NCBI GenBank assembly: GCA_003481775.1
Contig: QULU01000013.1
Location: forward strand, 35,626-99,625
Length of the DNA stretch: 64,000 nt
Origin: Clostridiaceae bacterium OM02-2AC
GTDB lineage: Bacteria > Bacillota_I > Bacilli_A > Erysipelotrichales > Erysipelotrichaceae
Direction of reading: 5' to 3'
Part shown: piece by piece, positions 25,201 to 34,847 of the stretch
Position numbering within the stretch: the first letter of the stretch is position 1
Layout: each line of letters starts with the position of its first letter
Made by a program: the position numbers and the translations under genes
The notes under the pieces: generated by a model
What the model saw: the letters and a program-made list of their open reading frames with translations, nothing else
What the model was told of the DNA's origin: nothing
The model's database searches: none

Positions 25201-28200
25201 TACGTATCCGTCGTCGCTCCTTCGATCGGAGCATCGCCATAATACCACTGCCAGCGACCTGCCTTATCATCTTCCGCTGTCTGCGGATAGCTTCCCTTAT
25301 GATAGGTCGCCCTATAGGTCTGATCGACTTCTGCCACACCTATCTTCGGCGGTTTATCCGCACCATCGACGACTTTCACATAATCGATAAGACCGTTCAG
25401 CCTTGTCTTTTTTGTCTGTGCGGTCGCCATCTGCCTATATCCACTTGCATCATAGCCTATCTTTGCGGATTTTCTGATCCCTATCTCGTACGTCGTATTA
25501 CGATCCAGTCCTTCCATCGTGATCACTGTTCCGGAAGTTACCGATGCTTCGACTGGGGTCCATGCCTCACCAGACTTTCGATAGGCAAACTGATAGTTGA
25601 CTGCGCCATCTTTAGCACTGATCTTCATGGAATTGTCGCTGACCTCTGTCACGTTCAGCCCTGACGGCATATCGGTCGTGATGTCCTGTGATGCGTTACC
25701 GATCGTTGTGGAAGCTTTCGTTGCGCTTTCCTTGAAGTCTTTTGTACCATTGAAAGTCGCTGTCAGTATTCCCCCTGCATCCTTTGGCTGTACCGTATAG
25801 CTCAGTGTATTTTTTGTTGTATCGACGGTATAGCGTTCCGGGGAGATCGTGATGGTCTTTCCATTCTTCGTACTGCTCAGTACCCATGTTCCGGTTGGCT
25901 TGTTGGTATCCGTCAATGTGAATACGATCGTCTGATCCACCTTCTGTGTCCCTGTTACATTTATCGCATCTTTCACTGCCGTCTGTGCAGTCGTCAATCG
26001 GGTACGCTTGCTCCATGAACTCGCTTCTGCACCGTCTGTTTCCGCTATCCTATAGCAGAAGTCGTATTCCTTATTTCGCTCAAGACCACTCACTGTGACA
26101 TTCAATCCTGGTGTGATTCCTCCAGTTGCACTCACGCTTTGGATGTCTCCACCAGCAGAACTGGAATATCCCACATCGATCTTTCCACTTGGCTTATCAG
26201 GGGTCTTGACAGTGAGTGATGTATCCGTCGTAGTCACTGCAGTAAATTCACCATGATTGTCTGGTAATGAAGTTAATGATTTTTTGATGACTGCGGTTGT
26301 TGCTGTCTTGTAATTTTGATAATCTCCGGAACCTGTAAAGGTTACGCGTATCTTTGAACCGACATCTGCCGTTTGCAGAGTATAGCGGTAGGAGTTGGCA
26401 CTGGTGGTGGTGCTGACAGGGGTCGCCTTTACTTCTCCTGTAGATGCGTCAAGCCTTTCTACTTTCCATGTTCCTGTCTGACCGTTCAGTTTATCGATGG
26501 ACATGGTCAATTCTGAACCGTTATTGACTGCATTTCCCAGACTGATACTTCCTGTCACATTTGTTTTCAGAGTCGTTGCTGTTGCCGCCGGACTCCATGT
26601 TCCAGCTTCATAGCCGTCTCCTGCCGCCACTCGTACATAGAAGCGATATTGTTTATTTCTTGCCAGATTATCTATTTTCACTTGTTCTGTATGGGTATGG
26701 GTTCCATCAACGATGATCTTGGCGTTTGCATCTGCTCGCTCATAGGCATATTCATACTTTAGACTGCTGTCTCCATCACCCACTCTGATCGTAGCTTGAC
26801 TGTCCGTGACTGAACCGGAAACGATGACAGGAGCACTTGAAGTTGACGTTGTGACTGCACTGGTATAGGCTGCATATGTTGAGGCATAGCCACTTTTTTT
26901 TGCTAAAACTGTCAGCTCATAGCCAACATCATCTGCCTTCACGTTGTAGGTTGATGATGTTGCTCCACTGATGACGGATGCTTCTGTTGTTCCACGCTTT
27001 CTGCGGTACCATTGATAACTCAAGCCAGGTGTTGAGCAGCTCGCTGTTAGTGTTTGATTCATTTTTGGACTGGTGTTACTGATGGTAACTGTTTCCATTT
27101 CACTTACAGTATTCTTAACCGTAAAATCATACTTATTGGATGCCGATGCACCTGTTTCAGAATCATTATAGGTGATCGTGATCGTTGCAGTTCCTGTGCT
27201 TTTTGGAATAAGCGTTCCGTTCGTTCCTATTTTCAATACACTTGCTGAACTGGAAGTCACTGTGTATCCTTTCTTTTGTAATTCCACAGGTAATTGGATG
27301 ACACCGGAAACATTCCCATTAAACAGATCAGTCGTTGTTGTAGCTCCATCGACACTCGTGAATGCTCCCCGTGTTGCTGAATATAAGTTTGCTATATTAT
27401 TGTTTCCCATCCATGTTAATCGTGGATAAAATCCTTCTTGGTATTTCCATGTTCCAGTATCTCCAAAAGAACTTTTTAAACCGTCACCAATTATTTCTTT
27501 TGTACTTTTCCCAACTTCTAAATCATTATTCACGTTTAATATCCCTGCAATTGTTGTATCATAAAATATATTCTGACTGCTTGGGGATAATCCCTCATGT
27601 CCAAATGGCTTTCTATTTGCTCCTGCTGGATCAAAATAACTTGCAGTATAATAATTATTTACAATATTATTTTTGTTAATAACTGCACCAATTGATAATG
27701 TGTTTGTCCCTCCTTTGAATTTTGTACCAATCGTATAACAATCAATTACTTTAGCGCTTCCTATATTACCTCCTAAACCACCAGCGGTCGCTCCAGCAGT
27801 CACGTTTCCACCAACAGATCCACAATTCTTAAAATATGATGTGTTGTTAGCAAACATATCATTTGCTCTACCCAAGAAGTAACCACAATCATAAGTTGCT
27901 GTCAAATTTGAATCTACTAAAAAAATATTTTCAAACCCTAACATTCCATTTGAATTTCCAACAATAATTCCTGCACTATTATAATTATTATCATTCGAAA
28001 CTCTTCCAACATTTATATTTGCATTGAGTATCAGCATATTCATAATAAGTACAGGATCCGATGATGATGTGCTCTTTGTAAAGAAGAACATTGTATTCTT
28101 AAGATTTGATATAGTATGATAATCACCATTTAACGTTCCTTGAAATGAATCATAAACATGGGTCCCATTATTATAATACCCTCTTAATTTCGTTGGACTA

Positions 28201-31200
28201 ACACTGTCTTTCCCTGCTAAATTTATATTACTTGTAATAATATAATCTGCTGTATTAGATGCATAAATCCCACTTTTATAAGTGTCTTTTTTACTGGCAT
28301 CCATAAATGCCAATAAGTCTTCCGCACTACTGATAGGAATACCTTGCCCATATGCAAAATATGTATTCGTACTTCCTGTGCCACTCTTGCTATTCAAATT
28401 AGATGAATCTAATGCGTTCATGTTCTTGTCTACATACAGTGCAGATACGTTTGGCTTACTGACCTCTGCAATTACTTCTGCTCCATCTGTATATGCGCTT
28501 GTAGATGTCGCTGGAATCGTATAGGTGAATGTGTTTCCGCTTATGCTTCCATTCACATAACTGCTTCCTATCTTGAATCTTGCTGTTGTTCTGCTTAGTG
28601 TTGTTTCCACACTGTTGTTCACTGTCCCTGTCAGCGTTGTTCCTGCATACGCCTTGGGATTTCCGTTTCCATCACTTGTTGAACTTGTCAGTGTTACGGT
28701 CTCCTCATACACTCTCTTTATGAAGCCATCGTTATTAGTTGGATTCACAACATTCCCACTAAAACCTTCTTGGTTATTGGGCACAAATTCTACTTTGATA
28801 TATTTTCCAAACATATCCTCAGTTAGTGTCAGCTGACTTGTTGGGCTGTCACTCATTGGTGTGTAGCCTTCTGTTAGTTCTGTCCAATTCGTAGTGTCAC
28901 TTAAAGATGGCATTGTTGTTGTACTGCTTCCATCATAAGTAGCTTTGCTGTAATACCATTTCCACGCTCCTTTGCTATTGTTTGCGCTATTCAATGTCGC
29001 TGTTAGTGTTTTCCCTTCCACATAGTGACCGCTGAGTGTGATATTCCCTGTCTGCGCTTTTGTTCCCATCGTATGACTTAGTTCATGAATAGTAGATGCT
29101 GTATAAGTAGCATTTTCCTTACTCATATAATAAATGACGTAAGTTTCATTTGCATTCAGTTTCACACCTGCGTAATCCGTGCTGACTTCAAAGGAAGTTC
29201 CTGTGACTTTTTTCCAGCTCGTTCCCAGATCAGCATCGGTTGGATAAGCGGGTGCTCTTACTCCTTGTTTCTGTACACGATAGTATCCATCTGTCTTCAT
29301 AAGATCTGTCGTACTCAGTACCATTCTCAGTTCCCCTGCTGTTTCTTTATCACTGCTGTGTGTGATCTGCACTCCTTTTGTCAGCTCATCGGATGATGCC
29401 TTGGATACTTCCACTGTCGTTTCTTCTGCATTGCCGGTAAAATCATTATCAACTGGCATCGTATATTTTGCTTTCAGTTTTTCCCCGATATCAGATGCGG
29501 TCAAAGAATATGTAGGATTCGTCGCACCTGCTATCTTTGTATCATTTCTGTACCACTGCCATGTTCCCTCTTTATCTGTATTACTTCCACCTGTCGATGC
29601 ATAGGTGGCTGAATGATATGTCGCTGTCAGTGTTTCTCCATATTTTGCTGTTCCTGCTATCGTGACATATCCTGTGATCGCCGTCTTTGTTGTTGTGACT
29701 GTCCTTCCTGCACCACTATCACTATATGCATACTCACTGTCCAGCCCTCCACTGTCCTCGACTCTCTTCACTCGGATGGCATAGGTCGTATTTCTCTCAA
29801 GTCCATCTACCACGACATCCACATTACTATTGACTGCATCTCCTACAGGTATATAACTATCTGTACTATCACCTAGCACATTCACATGGAACCAGCCACT
29901 GAGTGAATCTATAGCATCTGTATCTGCCTTCTTATATTCAAACTGATACTGTCCTTCTCCTTTGCTCATTCTGACTTTGAAGCTCATATCATCGATCGTT
30001 TCCATGATGATATCATTCGCAATCGGTGTCGTATACCTGGACTTCTGTTTTTCCTTTACAGAATTACTGGTTACTAGTGTAGCACTTCCTTCATAGCCCA
30101 CTGTGGCTTTGAACGTTACTGTATAGATCGTTCCATATGCTTCATTATCTGGGATCACATAGCTTGTCGACCCTCTGTTCTCCGCTAGTGTATAATTGGT
30201 GATCGGTGTTTCTGTTCCATCAGTTGCTACCTTTGTCCATGTCCATTCTCCCTGATAGTTGAAGTCTTTATCATCTGGTGCCAGCTCTGCCGTCAATGTC
30301 TGACCTCTCAAAAGATCCCCTGTTACATATTTGAATGTAATGGTTCCCCCGAAAGTCCTCTTATCCGTCTGCTGGCTTTTGATGATGCTCTGTGCTGTCC
30401 AATCGGATTTCTGATGTGTAGCGGACTGCGCAAATCGTACAGAGAAGTAGTAGGTCGTGTCTCTTTCCAGACCAGTAATCTTAAATTCCTCACCAGAATT
30501 CAGGATTTTGATGACACCACTGTCATCTATCTCCTCTACTGGTACGCCATTCTCCATCGTACTGCGCCCGATGATATACTTTTCTCCTATGACATTTGTT
30601 GGCATCTTCACTGTGATTGTCGTATCATCATGCTCTTTAATACTTAAGTTTTGTGTCGGCGCTACCTTCTCTGCTCTGCTGATGACATCGCTTACAAAGC
30701 TGATCTCTCCAGCATAGGTTCCTGTTCCACTGTATACTACTTCGATCTTCTGATCGACATCTTCTTTTTTTAATGTATAGGTATCTCCTGTTTGTTTTGT
30801 AGCCGTATCACGACTTCCGTCTGCGTTCAGACGATACCAATTGACTTCTCCGCTCTGACCTGATGGTGTATTTGTGACAGCTGCTTTCAATGTCTTTCCA
30901 TAGATGAGATCTCCAGTGATCGTGATATCTCCCTGTACATGTTTTCTATCCGTTGTGAATGCTTTGAAATCACTGCTCCACTCGGAATCTGTATAGCCTT
31001 CTTCTCCGATCTCTTTGATATACAGCTGATAGTTCGTATTTGGTGTCAATCCTGTGATCGTTGTATCACTGCCTCCCCGCAGCGCTACGCCATGTTCCGT
31101 GATTTCTGTTTCATCCTTCTCTCGGATACCTATATGGTATAGTCCTTCTGAATCGCCAATTTTCACCTTGACTGTGATATCGTCCGCTCTACTCTCTGTA

Positions 31201-33623
31201 ATCATATCCGAGGCTTTGGGTGTTGCACACTTGATAGACTCAATGACTGTAGTATGATCACTTTCGATGCTTCCCTTCAGTTCACTATCTGCCTTGGCGA
31301 TCGCCTTCACGAACAACTTCTTTCCGACATCACTGCCCTTGATTTTATAGTTCATACCTGTTCCGATAGCTTCGTCTTTGCCTTCCTGATACCATGCATA
31401 CGTTGCATCATTCAGCTTATCCGGTGTCAGCTTTACACTCAGCTTATCGCTCAGAGTGTATTGGCCTTCCTTCTTTGGCTGGCTGTTCACGATCTCTATC
31501 TTAGTGATTTCGACCTTCACGCTGTGCGCACTGATGTCCTGCAGTGTTCCTGTATAACCGCTTGCTTGATCTGTCACAAAACGTGCTCTCAGGTATTTCC
31601 CTGACAGAGTATCGGTAACGGCATATGTATCGGTACTCGTTGTGCCGTTCATGTTCGTTTTATGTACTTCCGTCCATGTCTCCGCATCCGATGTTTCCGC
31701 ACTTTCCCAATACAGAGTACCTTGCTTCGTATTCGTATCGCTCAGTGTTGCCGTCATCGTATTTCCAATGTCATAATCACCGCTCAGCCTCAACGTTCCT
31801 TTATTCTTCCCATGCACTGTTGTGATCGTATTGCTTTCTTTTACACTGTTTAGATCCGTTTCATAAACAGTATACTTTGTATTCCATTCCAGTCCACTTA
31901 ACGTATAGCTGCCGTCCCAGTACATTCTCTTCCATCCACTCTCAATTGCTTCTTTATGTGTCTTGGGATTCACTGGTGCTGTTTCACTGCTTTCCTGGAC
32001 GATATAATAGGTTCCCATCGTCACAGGATAGGTGATCTCTGTTCTTGTTGATGTCGTTGGCTGCCCTGCTGAAATGCTGACGGATGCAGCTGCTGCACGC
32101 AGCACAAAACGATTCTGCATATCATCTGCCGATGCAATCAGCTCTCCATTCATTTCATGACTTCTATTGATAGAGCGGACAAGATTTCTATTCCATTCAA
32201 TATCATTATCCTTCTGTTCCGATGCACGAACACTATCGATCATTGCAGAAAGATTACTCTCAGCTTCCACACGCACGACACTGAGGTCTGCTGCCTTCTG
32301 TGCCTGTTCTTTCCATGCAGTCTCTGTTTTTATTTGCGGATAACTGCCTTTTTTCTCTGTGAATGCCTTATTGTTTAATGCTCCCGATGTGATCTCATCC
32401 GTGAGATATGGCTGTGCATCCTCATCCTCCAGATCATTGATCTGTGCATCATAGAAACAGTCTGTTCGCTTTCCTTCTGAAAACAGCGTACGCTTTTCCC
32501 CGCTCAGTGATGCACTGCTGTAACTGTTTTCTACGTCAGTGTCTTTTCCAAAGCCATATACCGTCTCTCCTCTAAGATAACCGGAAACATAGCTGTTCTT
32601 GATATCCGCTGACCCTGCAAGCACGAAGCCTGCCACATTTCTACCTTCCACGTTCATCATGACGAAGCTGTTTCGTATCGTCGTATTCTCACTGTTCATG
32701 ATGACCGCATGATCCTGCTTTACATCGTCTCCTTCTATGTAATAGCCTGTACCATCCAGTATCGAATCACGGCTGGTATCGGCAAGCTGTCCTTTTACCA
32801 CGATGTTTTTTATTGTTGCGTGATCCAGCACTTCAAAAAGCGAATCTGAACAGCTGATCCTATAGCCCTGCCCATCCAGCGTCCCTTTGAAGGTGACGCC
32901 TTTTAAAGGATTCTCTTTCACTTCTATATCCTGTGCCAGAACAAAGCTTCCCTCTGGATCAGAAACGATCTGTTTCAAGTCATCCTCTTTACGCAGGATG
33001 ATCTCTCCGGATTCTGACATATTGGGAATATCTGATATTTCCAATGTCTTCTCATTCAAGGTATTCCCTTTCATATCCACAGCTGTAAATGTATAAGCAC
33101 CATTTTTCTTCACATCGAAAACAGCCTGATATACACCATGCTTGATCTCCATCGCATCGATGACCGCTTCCGCTCCGCCACTGACTTTGATCTGGTATGT
33201 ATCCTTATTTCTGGATAGGATCGTTACCTGATGGATGGATGGGTCTTCTTCAACTTCCATATCCTCAAAGGTATCGACAGTCACAGACTGTTCCCCTACC
33301 ATAAGATCCTGTTCATCATAGCCGAGCAGATCATACGTGCCGTTTGTATAGACCTCAAAGGTAAGAACACCGTCCACGTTCTTCGTTTCTATGACCTCGT
33401 CGTCCTGCTTCAACGTGAATCGCCTGATATTCTCCTTTGGATCTTCGATCTGTATCGTCTGCGCTTCCTTCGTTGCACTGCCCAGCGTGATAACTGCGAT
33501 ATCTGTTTCCGCATGAACGAATGACTGCATCGGCATCTGTGACACGATGACCGTCATCACGACGCATATGATCGCCAGCTTCATTTTCATTCTTTCGATT
33601 CTGCTTTTTTCTCTCTGTTTCAT
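22266..33623 (-). CDS. Giant modular secreted surface protein (3785 aa)
   Basis: The signal peptide is near residues 12-38 (LAIICVVMTVIVSQM...HAET). A GLUG-like beta-helix follows around residues 205-440 (FKGTLDGQGYRISC, NSYVSGYLRG). Then come many repeated units pairing a fibronectin-III-like module (ITGLERDTTYYFSVR, VDGLERNTTYAIRVKR, MEGLDRNTTYEIGIRK) with an Ig-like module (GTWQWYRNDTKI, YSLTASDIGEKLKAKY). A second beta-helix sits near residues 1770-2070 (FQGTLNGDYHTISNLKN), followed by a BIG2-like module. The C-terminal domain starts near 3610 (LKSLSPIKIDLNLDG). No LPXTG, WxL, SLH or C-terminal membrane helix is visible, so attachment is unknown. GAGGTG precedes ATG 33623. Likely an adhesin; function is inferred from architecture. 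Confidence 0.85.
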   Translation of the reverse strand: MKQREKSRIERMKMKLAIICVVMTVIVSQMPMQSFVHAETDIAVITLGSATKEAQTIQIEDPKENIRRFTLKQDDEVIETKNVDGVLTFEVYTNGTYDLLGYDEQDLMVGEQSVTVDTFEDMEVEEDPSIHQVTILSRNKDTYQIKVSGGAEAVIDAMEIKHGVYQAVFDVKKNGAYTFTAVDMKGNTLNEKTLEISDIPNMSESGEIILRKEDDLKQIVSDPEGSFVLAQDIEVKENPLKGVTFKGTLDGQGYRISCSDSLFEVLDHATIKNIVVKGQLADTSRDSILDGTGYYIEGDDVKQDHAVIMNSENTTIRNSFVMMNVEGRNVAGFVLAGSADIKNSYVSGYLRGETVYGFGKDTDVENSYSSASLSGEKRTLFSEGKRTDCFYDAQINDLEDEDAQPYLTDEITSGALNNKAFTEKKGSYPQIKTETAWKEQAQKAADLSVVRVEAESNLSAMIDSVRASEQKDNDIEWNRNLVRSINRSHEMNGELIASADDMQNRFVLRAAAASVSISAGQPTTSTRTEITYPVTMGTYYIVQESSETAPVNPKTHKEAIESGWKRMYWDGSYTLSGLEWNTKYTVYETDLNSVKESNTITTVHGKNKGTLRLSGDYDIGNTMTATLSDTNTKQGTLYWESAETSDAETWTEVHKTNMNGTTSTDTYAVTDTLSGKYLRARFVTDQASGYTGTLQDISAHSVKVEITKIEIVNSQPKKEGQYTLSDKLSVKLTPDKLNDATYAWYQEGKDEAIGTGMNYKIKGSDVGKKLFVKAIAKADSELKGSIESDHTTVIESIKCATPKASDMITESRADDITVKVKIGDSEGLYHIGIREKDETEITEHGVALRGGSDTTITGLTPNTNYQLYIKEIGEEGYTDSEWSSDFKAFTTDRKHVQGDITITGDLIYGKTLKAAVTNTPSGQSGEVNWYRLNADGSRDTATKQTGDTYTLKKEDVDQKIEVVYSGTGTYAGEISFVSDVISRAEKVAPTQNLSIKEHDDTTITVKMPTNVIGEKYIIGRSTMENGVPVEEIDDSGVIKILNSGEEFKITGLERDTTYYFSVRFAQSATHQKSDWTAQSIIKSQQTDKRTFGGTITFKYVTGDLLRGQTLTAELAPDDKDFNYQGEWTWTKVATDGTETPITNYTLAENRGSTSYVIPDNEAYGTIYTVTFKATVGYEGSATLVTSNSVKEKQKSRYTTPIANDIIMETIDDMSFKVRMSKGEGQYQFEYKKADTDAIDSLSGWFHVNVLGDSTDSYIPVGDAVNSNVDVVVDGLERNTTYAIRVKRVEDSGGLDSEYAYSDSGAGRTVTTTKTAITGYVTIAGTAKYGETLTATYHSATYASTGGSNTDKEGTWQWYRNDTKIAGATNPTYSLTASDIGEKLKAKYTMPVDNDFTGNAEETTVEVSKASSDELTKGVQITHSSDKETAGELRMVLSTTDLMKTDGYYRVQKQGVRAPAYPTDADLGTSWKKVTGTSFEVSTDYAGVKLNANETYVIYYMSKENATYTASTIHELSHTMGTKAQTGNITLSGHYVEGKTLTATLNSANNSKGAWKWYYSKATYDGSSTTTMPSLSDTTNWTELTEGYTPMSDSPTSQLTLTEDMFGKYIKVEFVPNNQEGFSGNVVNPTNNDGFIKRVYEETVTLTSSTSDGNGNPKAYAGTTLTGTVNNSVETTLSRTTARFKIGSSYVNGSISGNTFTYTIPATSTSAYTDGAEVIAEVSKPNVSALYVDKNMNALDSSNLNSKSGTGSTNTYFAYGQGIPISSAEDLLAFMDASKKDTYKSGIYASNTADYIITSNINLAGKDSVSPTKLRGYYNNGTHVYDSFQGTLNGDYHTISNLKNTMFFFTKSTSSSDPVLIMNMLILNANINVGRVSNDNNYNSAGIIVGNSNGMLGFENIFLVDSNLTATYDCGYFLGRANDMFANNTSYFKNCGSVGGNVTAGATAGGLGGNIGSAKVIDCYTIGTKFKGGTNTLSIGAVINKNNIVNNYYTASYFDPAGANRKPFGHEGLSPSSQNIFYDTTIAGILNVNNDLEVGKSTKEIIGDGLKSSFGDTGTWKYQEGFYPRLTWMGNNNIANLYSATRGAFTSVDGATTTTDLFNGNVSGVIQLPVELQKKGYTVTSSSASVLKIGTNGTLIPKSTGTATITITYNDSETGASASNKYDFTVKNTVSEMETVTISNTSPKMNQTLTASCSTPGLSYQWYRRKRGTTEASVISGATSSTYNVKADDVGYELTVLAKKSGYASTYAAYTSAVTTSTSSAPVIVSGSVTDSQATIRVGDGDSSLKYEYAYERADANAKIIVDGTHTHTEQVKIDNLARNKQYRFYVRVAAGDGYEAGTWSPAATATTLKTNVTGSISLGNAVNNGSELTMSIDKLNGQTGTWKVERLDASTGEVKATPVSTTTSANSYRYTLQTADVGSKIRVTFTGSGDYQNYKTATTAVIKKSLTSLPDNHGEFTAVTTTDTSLTVKTPDKPSGKIDVGYSSSAGGDIQSVSATGGITPGLNVTVSGLERNKEYDFCYRIAETDGAEASSWSKRTRLTTAQTAVKDAINVTGTQKVDQTIVFTLTDTNKPTGTWVLSSTKNGKTITISPERYTVDTTKNTLSYTVQPKDAGGILTATFNGTKDFKESATKASTTIGNASQDITTDMPSGLNVTEVSDNSMKISAKDGAVNYQFAYRKSGEAWTPVEASVTSGTVITMEGLDRNTTYEIGIRKSAKIGYDASGYRQMATAQTKKTRLNGLIDYVKVVDGADKPPKIGVAEVDQTYRATYHKGSYPQTAEDDKAGRWQWYYGDAPIEGATTDTYKISALLGNKEISVRYIATDSSDFTNEVIGRVGTLTKPVYDAPASLPTVTALDEDGEIRSKLKIENTGDIKAVYYFVQKASDQKVPNRIPAEDADKNTTPVEGKWFKATATVTLTLDADTDYVVYLAKLEDGSHQASGVVSQRAVRTKKEDLSKIPTAKITETNKDIWKVEETKEIRLTNHKEAPTGIWQYYVSPDKTKDDSWINITAQIKAADTSKDGNTATTFSVPVKYNKYYVKAVFSGRGNYEGSQTYISEEQLIGTQIKGHAEITDGDTSKVLVPVEVNYVFAKEEGKDVVDEKSGQWTWYRVKDGTTTPIVNEDGTLYGKTGISDSYTPGKDDVGAKLYARYTSARNGRYSGSVNTRQLAPIARAPQKKPDAPTVKQIRGITIQMNLPTNYREDGTTIPETVLKYRVKETKEWKENTVGDSWIGRGSEKLKANTIYEVCAMYKVTSEYLPSEDSAVTDVKTGSIPLEEKNLSITQRDVLEAGQTITAIYSGDGYDEGVFTIERSDGTTLKTDQTGTTMGTSTSLLYESTTADIGQRIVVRYSAKADAANYGGSVEKSSSEVVKAKNTGTAVKPVMETELDTNLYVTNVQATQEYILLESGESIADKKESDWTPLKADSTGKYEFTHLERDTSYVLYTRLAETETYTAGNPNASAEIKTLPYNDAGSVEITNKNDGSASSNESGKITIPHSLKRGSTTITALSIAKDSTPLHVQPVSVFANSDGKATKDTMEKGSRWANENFALLVKVYDASGNLRDSGEAGETITVPTEADHITIEIYRANAVSDGGAYTWSLMLEDSERETAVYQGEVTMITQLKSLSPIKIDLNLDGQQIKQSTNDAKVSNELNYMPVTLSVDQKVTKGTDMPKLMGSMDIGLGQIKNDEAYLKLSNDGSDYNKNAGVWFTTDGMSKTQPIYDLGYKGSGGFYISGAVSDEQSWPWDADGAKKTEQAYQISFKTGISENDTKQYEDRAKK

Positions 33624-33664
33624 ACTACACCTCTATCCCTTTGCTTTTTGAATGCGCAAAGCTT

Positions 33665-33847
33665 TTATTTAAACTTTCTTCCGCTGTCAAGCAGATAGGT
33701 ATCGACGATCACATCTGCTTCTTCTTTCGTGATCGGTTTTCCTTTGTATATGAAATGCTCCTCCTGTGAACCATCGACGAGATGTATGATCTTCGCTTTC
33801 CGATAGTCCATATGTGTATATCCTTTATTCATCGTTTCCTCTGTCAT
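33665..33847 (-). CDS. Small conserved-looking protein (60 aa)
   Basis: A 60-aa protein with the core YRKAKIIHLVDGSQEEHFIY followed by KGKPITKEEADVIVDTYLLD. It overlaps the regulator gene by 23 nt and has an excellent ribosome site (GAAGGAGG, 6 nt before ATG 33847), so it is probably real. No signal peptide or membrane segment; cytoplasmic. It sits between the LytTR regulator and the giant surface gene and could modulate the regulator, but nothing in the sequence shows this. Confidence 0.6.
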   Translation of the reverse strand: MTEETMNKGYTHMDYRKAKIIHLVDGSQEEHFIYKGKPITKEEADVIVDTYLLDSGRKFK

Positions 33848-34664
33848 AGTACGCCTCCTTCAGTCGAAGCTGCTCCTTTATCTTTGGATAGCCGCTTCTT
33901 GAAACCGGTATCGTATGTCCCCCATACAATCTCAATTCATACCGGCAGATACTCTCTATATAATACCGGCTTGCACAAAAGCTCTTATGTACACGCACGA
34001 CGAGCTCCGGCTGCTCATCGCTGATGATGGTCTCCACCATCGCCATCTGCAGCTTCGCATAGATATCTCCGTGTGTCGTATGGATCACAGTCTCTTTATT
34101 GAATGCCTCCAGATAGATGATCTCTCCGATGAGGATCTTGTGACTGATATTCGCCTTGTCCCTTACACAGATGCTTCCCATGCTTTCGATCTCCTTTTCG
34201 ATTAGCATCTGCATGTAATGCCTGGTATACTTACCGACAGCATGTGGAAACACTTCCTCTTCCTGCAGATTCTTCAAAGGATTCGATATATGCATATGCT
34301 CGATCCGCAATCCTTCCTTCTGTTCCTTCCAGCAGAAGGTGACCCTTTGCTTATCACTAAAGATCTCTCCACTCGATTCATCAGTTGCGCCTACATACTG
34401 TCCGACGATCGTACAGCTGTTTCGATCCTGTGTGACACATTCAAATGATTTTGAGAAAAGAGTGATCAACGGAAGATCTCCCAGCCATTCATCCAAGACC
34501 TCTAAGATCTTGGTTCTTCCTGCATAGTACTCACTATCACAGGATCCTATCCACAAGCAATTCTCTCCTATATACGTATGCAGGAGATCATCATTGCCAC
34601 GGTAATGCTCTGTCATGATCTTATCTGTCAGAGCTATACATTCTTCTGTCTTCTTTTTCAGCAC
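33825..34664 (-). CDS. LytTR-family regulator with N-terminal SnoaL/NTF2-like domain
   Basis: A 279-aa probable transcription regulator. Residues 1-125 (ENCLWIGSCDSEYYAGRTKILE, then QRVTFCWKEQKEGLRIEHMHISN) look like a SnoaL/NTF2-like fold, a possible small-ligand sensor in place of a receiver domain. Residues about 165-270 are a LytTR DNA-binding domain: HKILIGEIIYLEAFNKETVIHTT, LVVRVHKSFCASRYYIESI, YGGHTIPVSRSGYPKIKEQL. The start is GTG 34664 with GGAGGGG 5 nt upstream; no ATG fits better. It is the first gene after the invertible segment, so its own expression would be phase-variable and it may activate the operon. Confidence 0.82.
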   Translation of the reverse strand: MLKKKTEECIALTDKIMTEHYRGNDDLLHTYIGENCLWIGSCDSEYYAGRTKILEVLDEWLGDLPLITLFSKSFECVTQDRNSCTIVGQYVGATDESSGEIFSDKQRVTFCWKEQKEGLRIEHMHISNPLKNLQEEEVFPHAVGKYTRHYMQMLIEKEIESMGSICVRDKANISHKILIGEIIYLEAFNKETVIHTTHGDIYAKLQMAMVETIISDEQPELVVRVHKSFCASRYYIESICRYELRLYGGHTIPVSRSGYPKIKEQLRLKEAYYDRGNDE

Positions 34665-34820
34665 GCTGTCCCCTCCATGATAAAAGCAATAAGCTTGCTT
34701 CCCATATGCGCCATGGGATCGAACCTTACTTTCATTTCATCTATTCTTTTCACTTCAACTACGCTTCCAGCTGTTCCCAATTTCTTACACTCTCTCTTTC
34801 ATCAGATATCGATGGGATGT
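34665..34820 (-). other. Leader between the invertible segment and the regulator gene
   Basis: 156 bp upstream of the GTG start, on the operon side of the left inverted repeat. No promoter of good quality was seen here on the minus strand, so the operon seems to depend on a promoter inside the invertible segment. Confidence 0.45.
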
Positions 34821-34847
34821 ATACGACATAATATGGATTATGTGGTA
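34821..34847. repeat. Left inverted repeat (IRL) of the DNA switch
   Basis: 27 bp that match the reverse complement of 35256-35282 at 26 of 27 positions (the mismatch is at 34825). The repeat is itself a dyad: TACGACATAAT, a 4-bp centre ATGG, and ATTATGTGGTA. Two inverted arms round an asymmetric centre is the layout of a tyrosine-recombinase core site. Confidence 0.85.

Noticed and set aside
22266..33623. LPXTG, WxL or SLH anchor in the giant protein
   Set aside because: None is visible; the protein ends without a hydrophobic segment.
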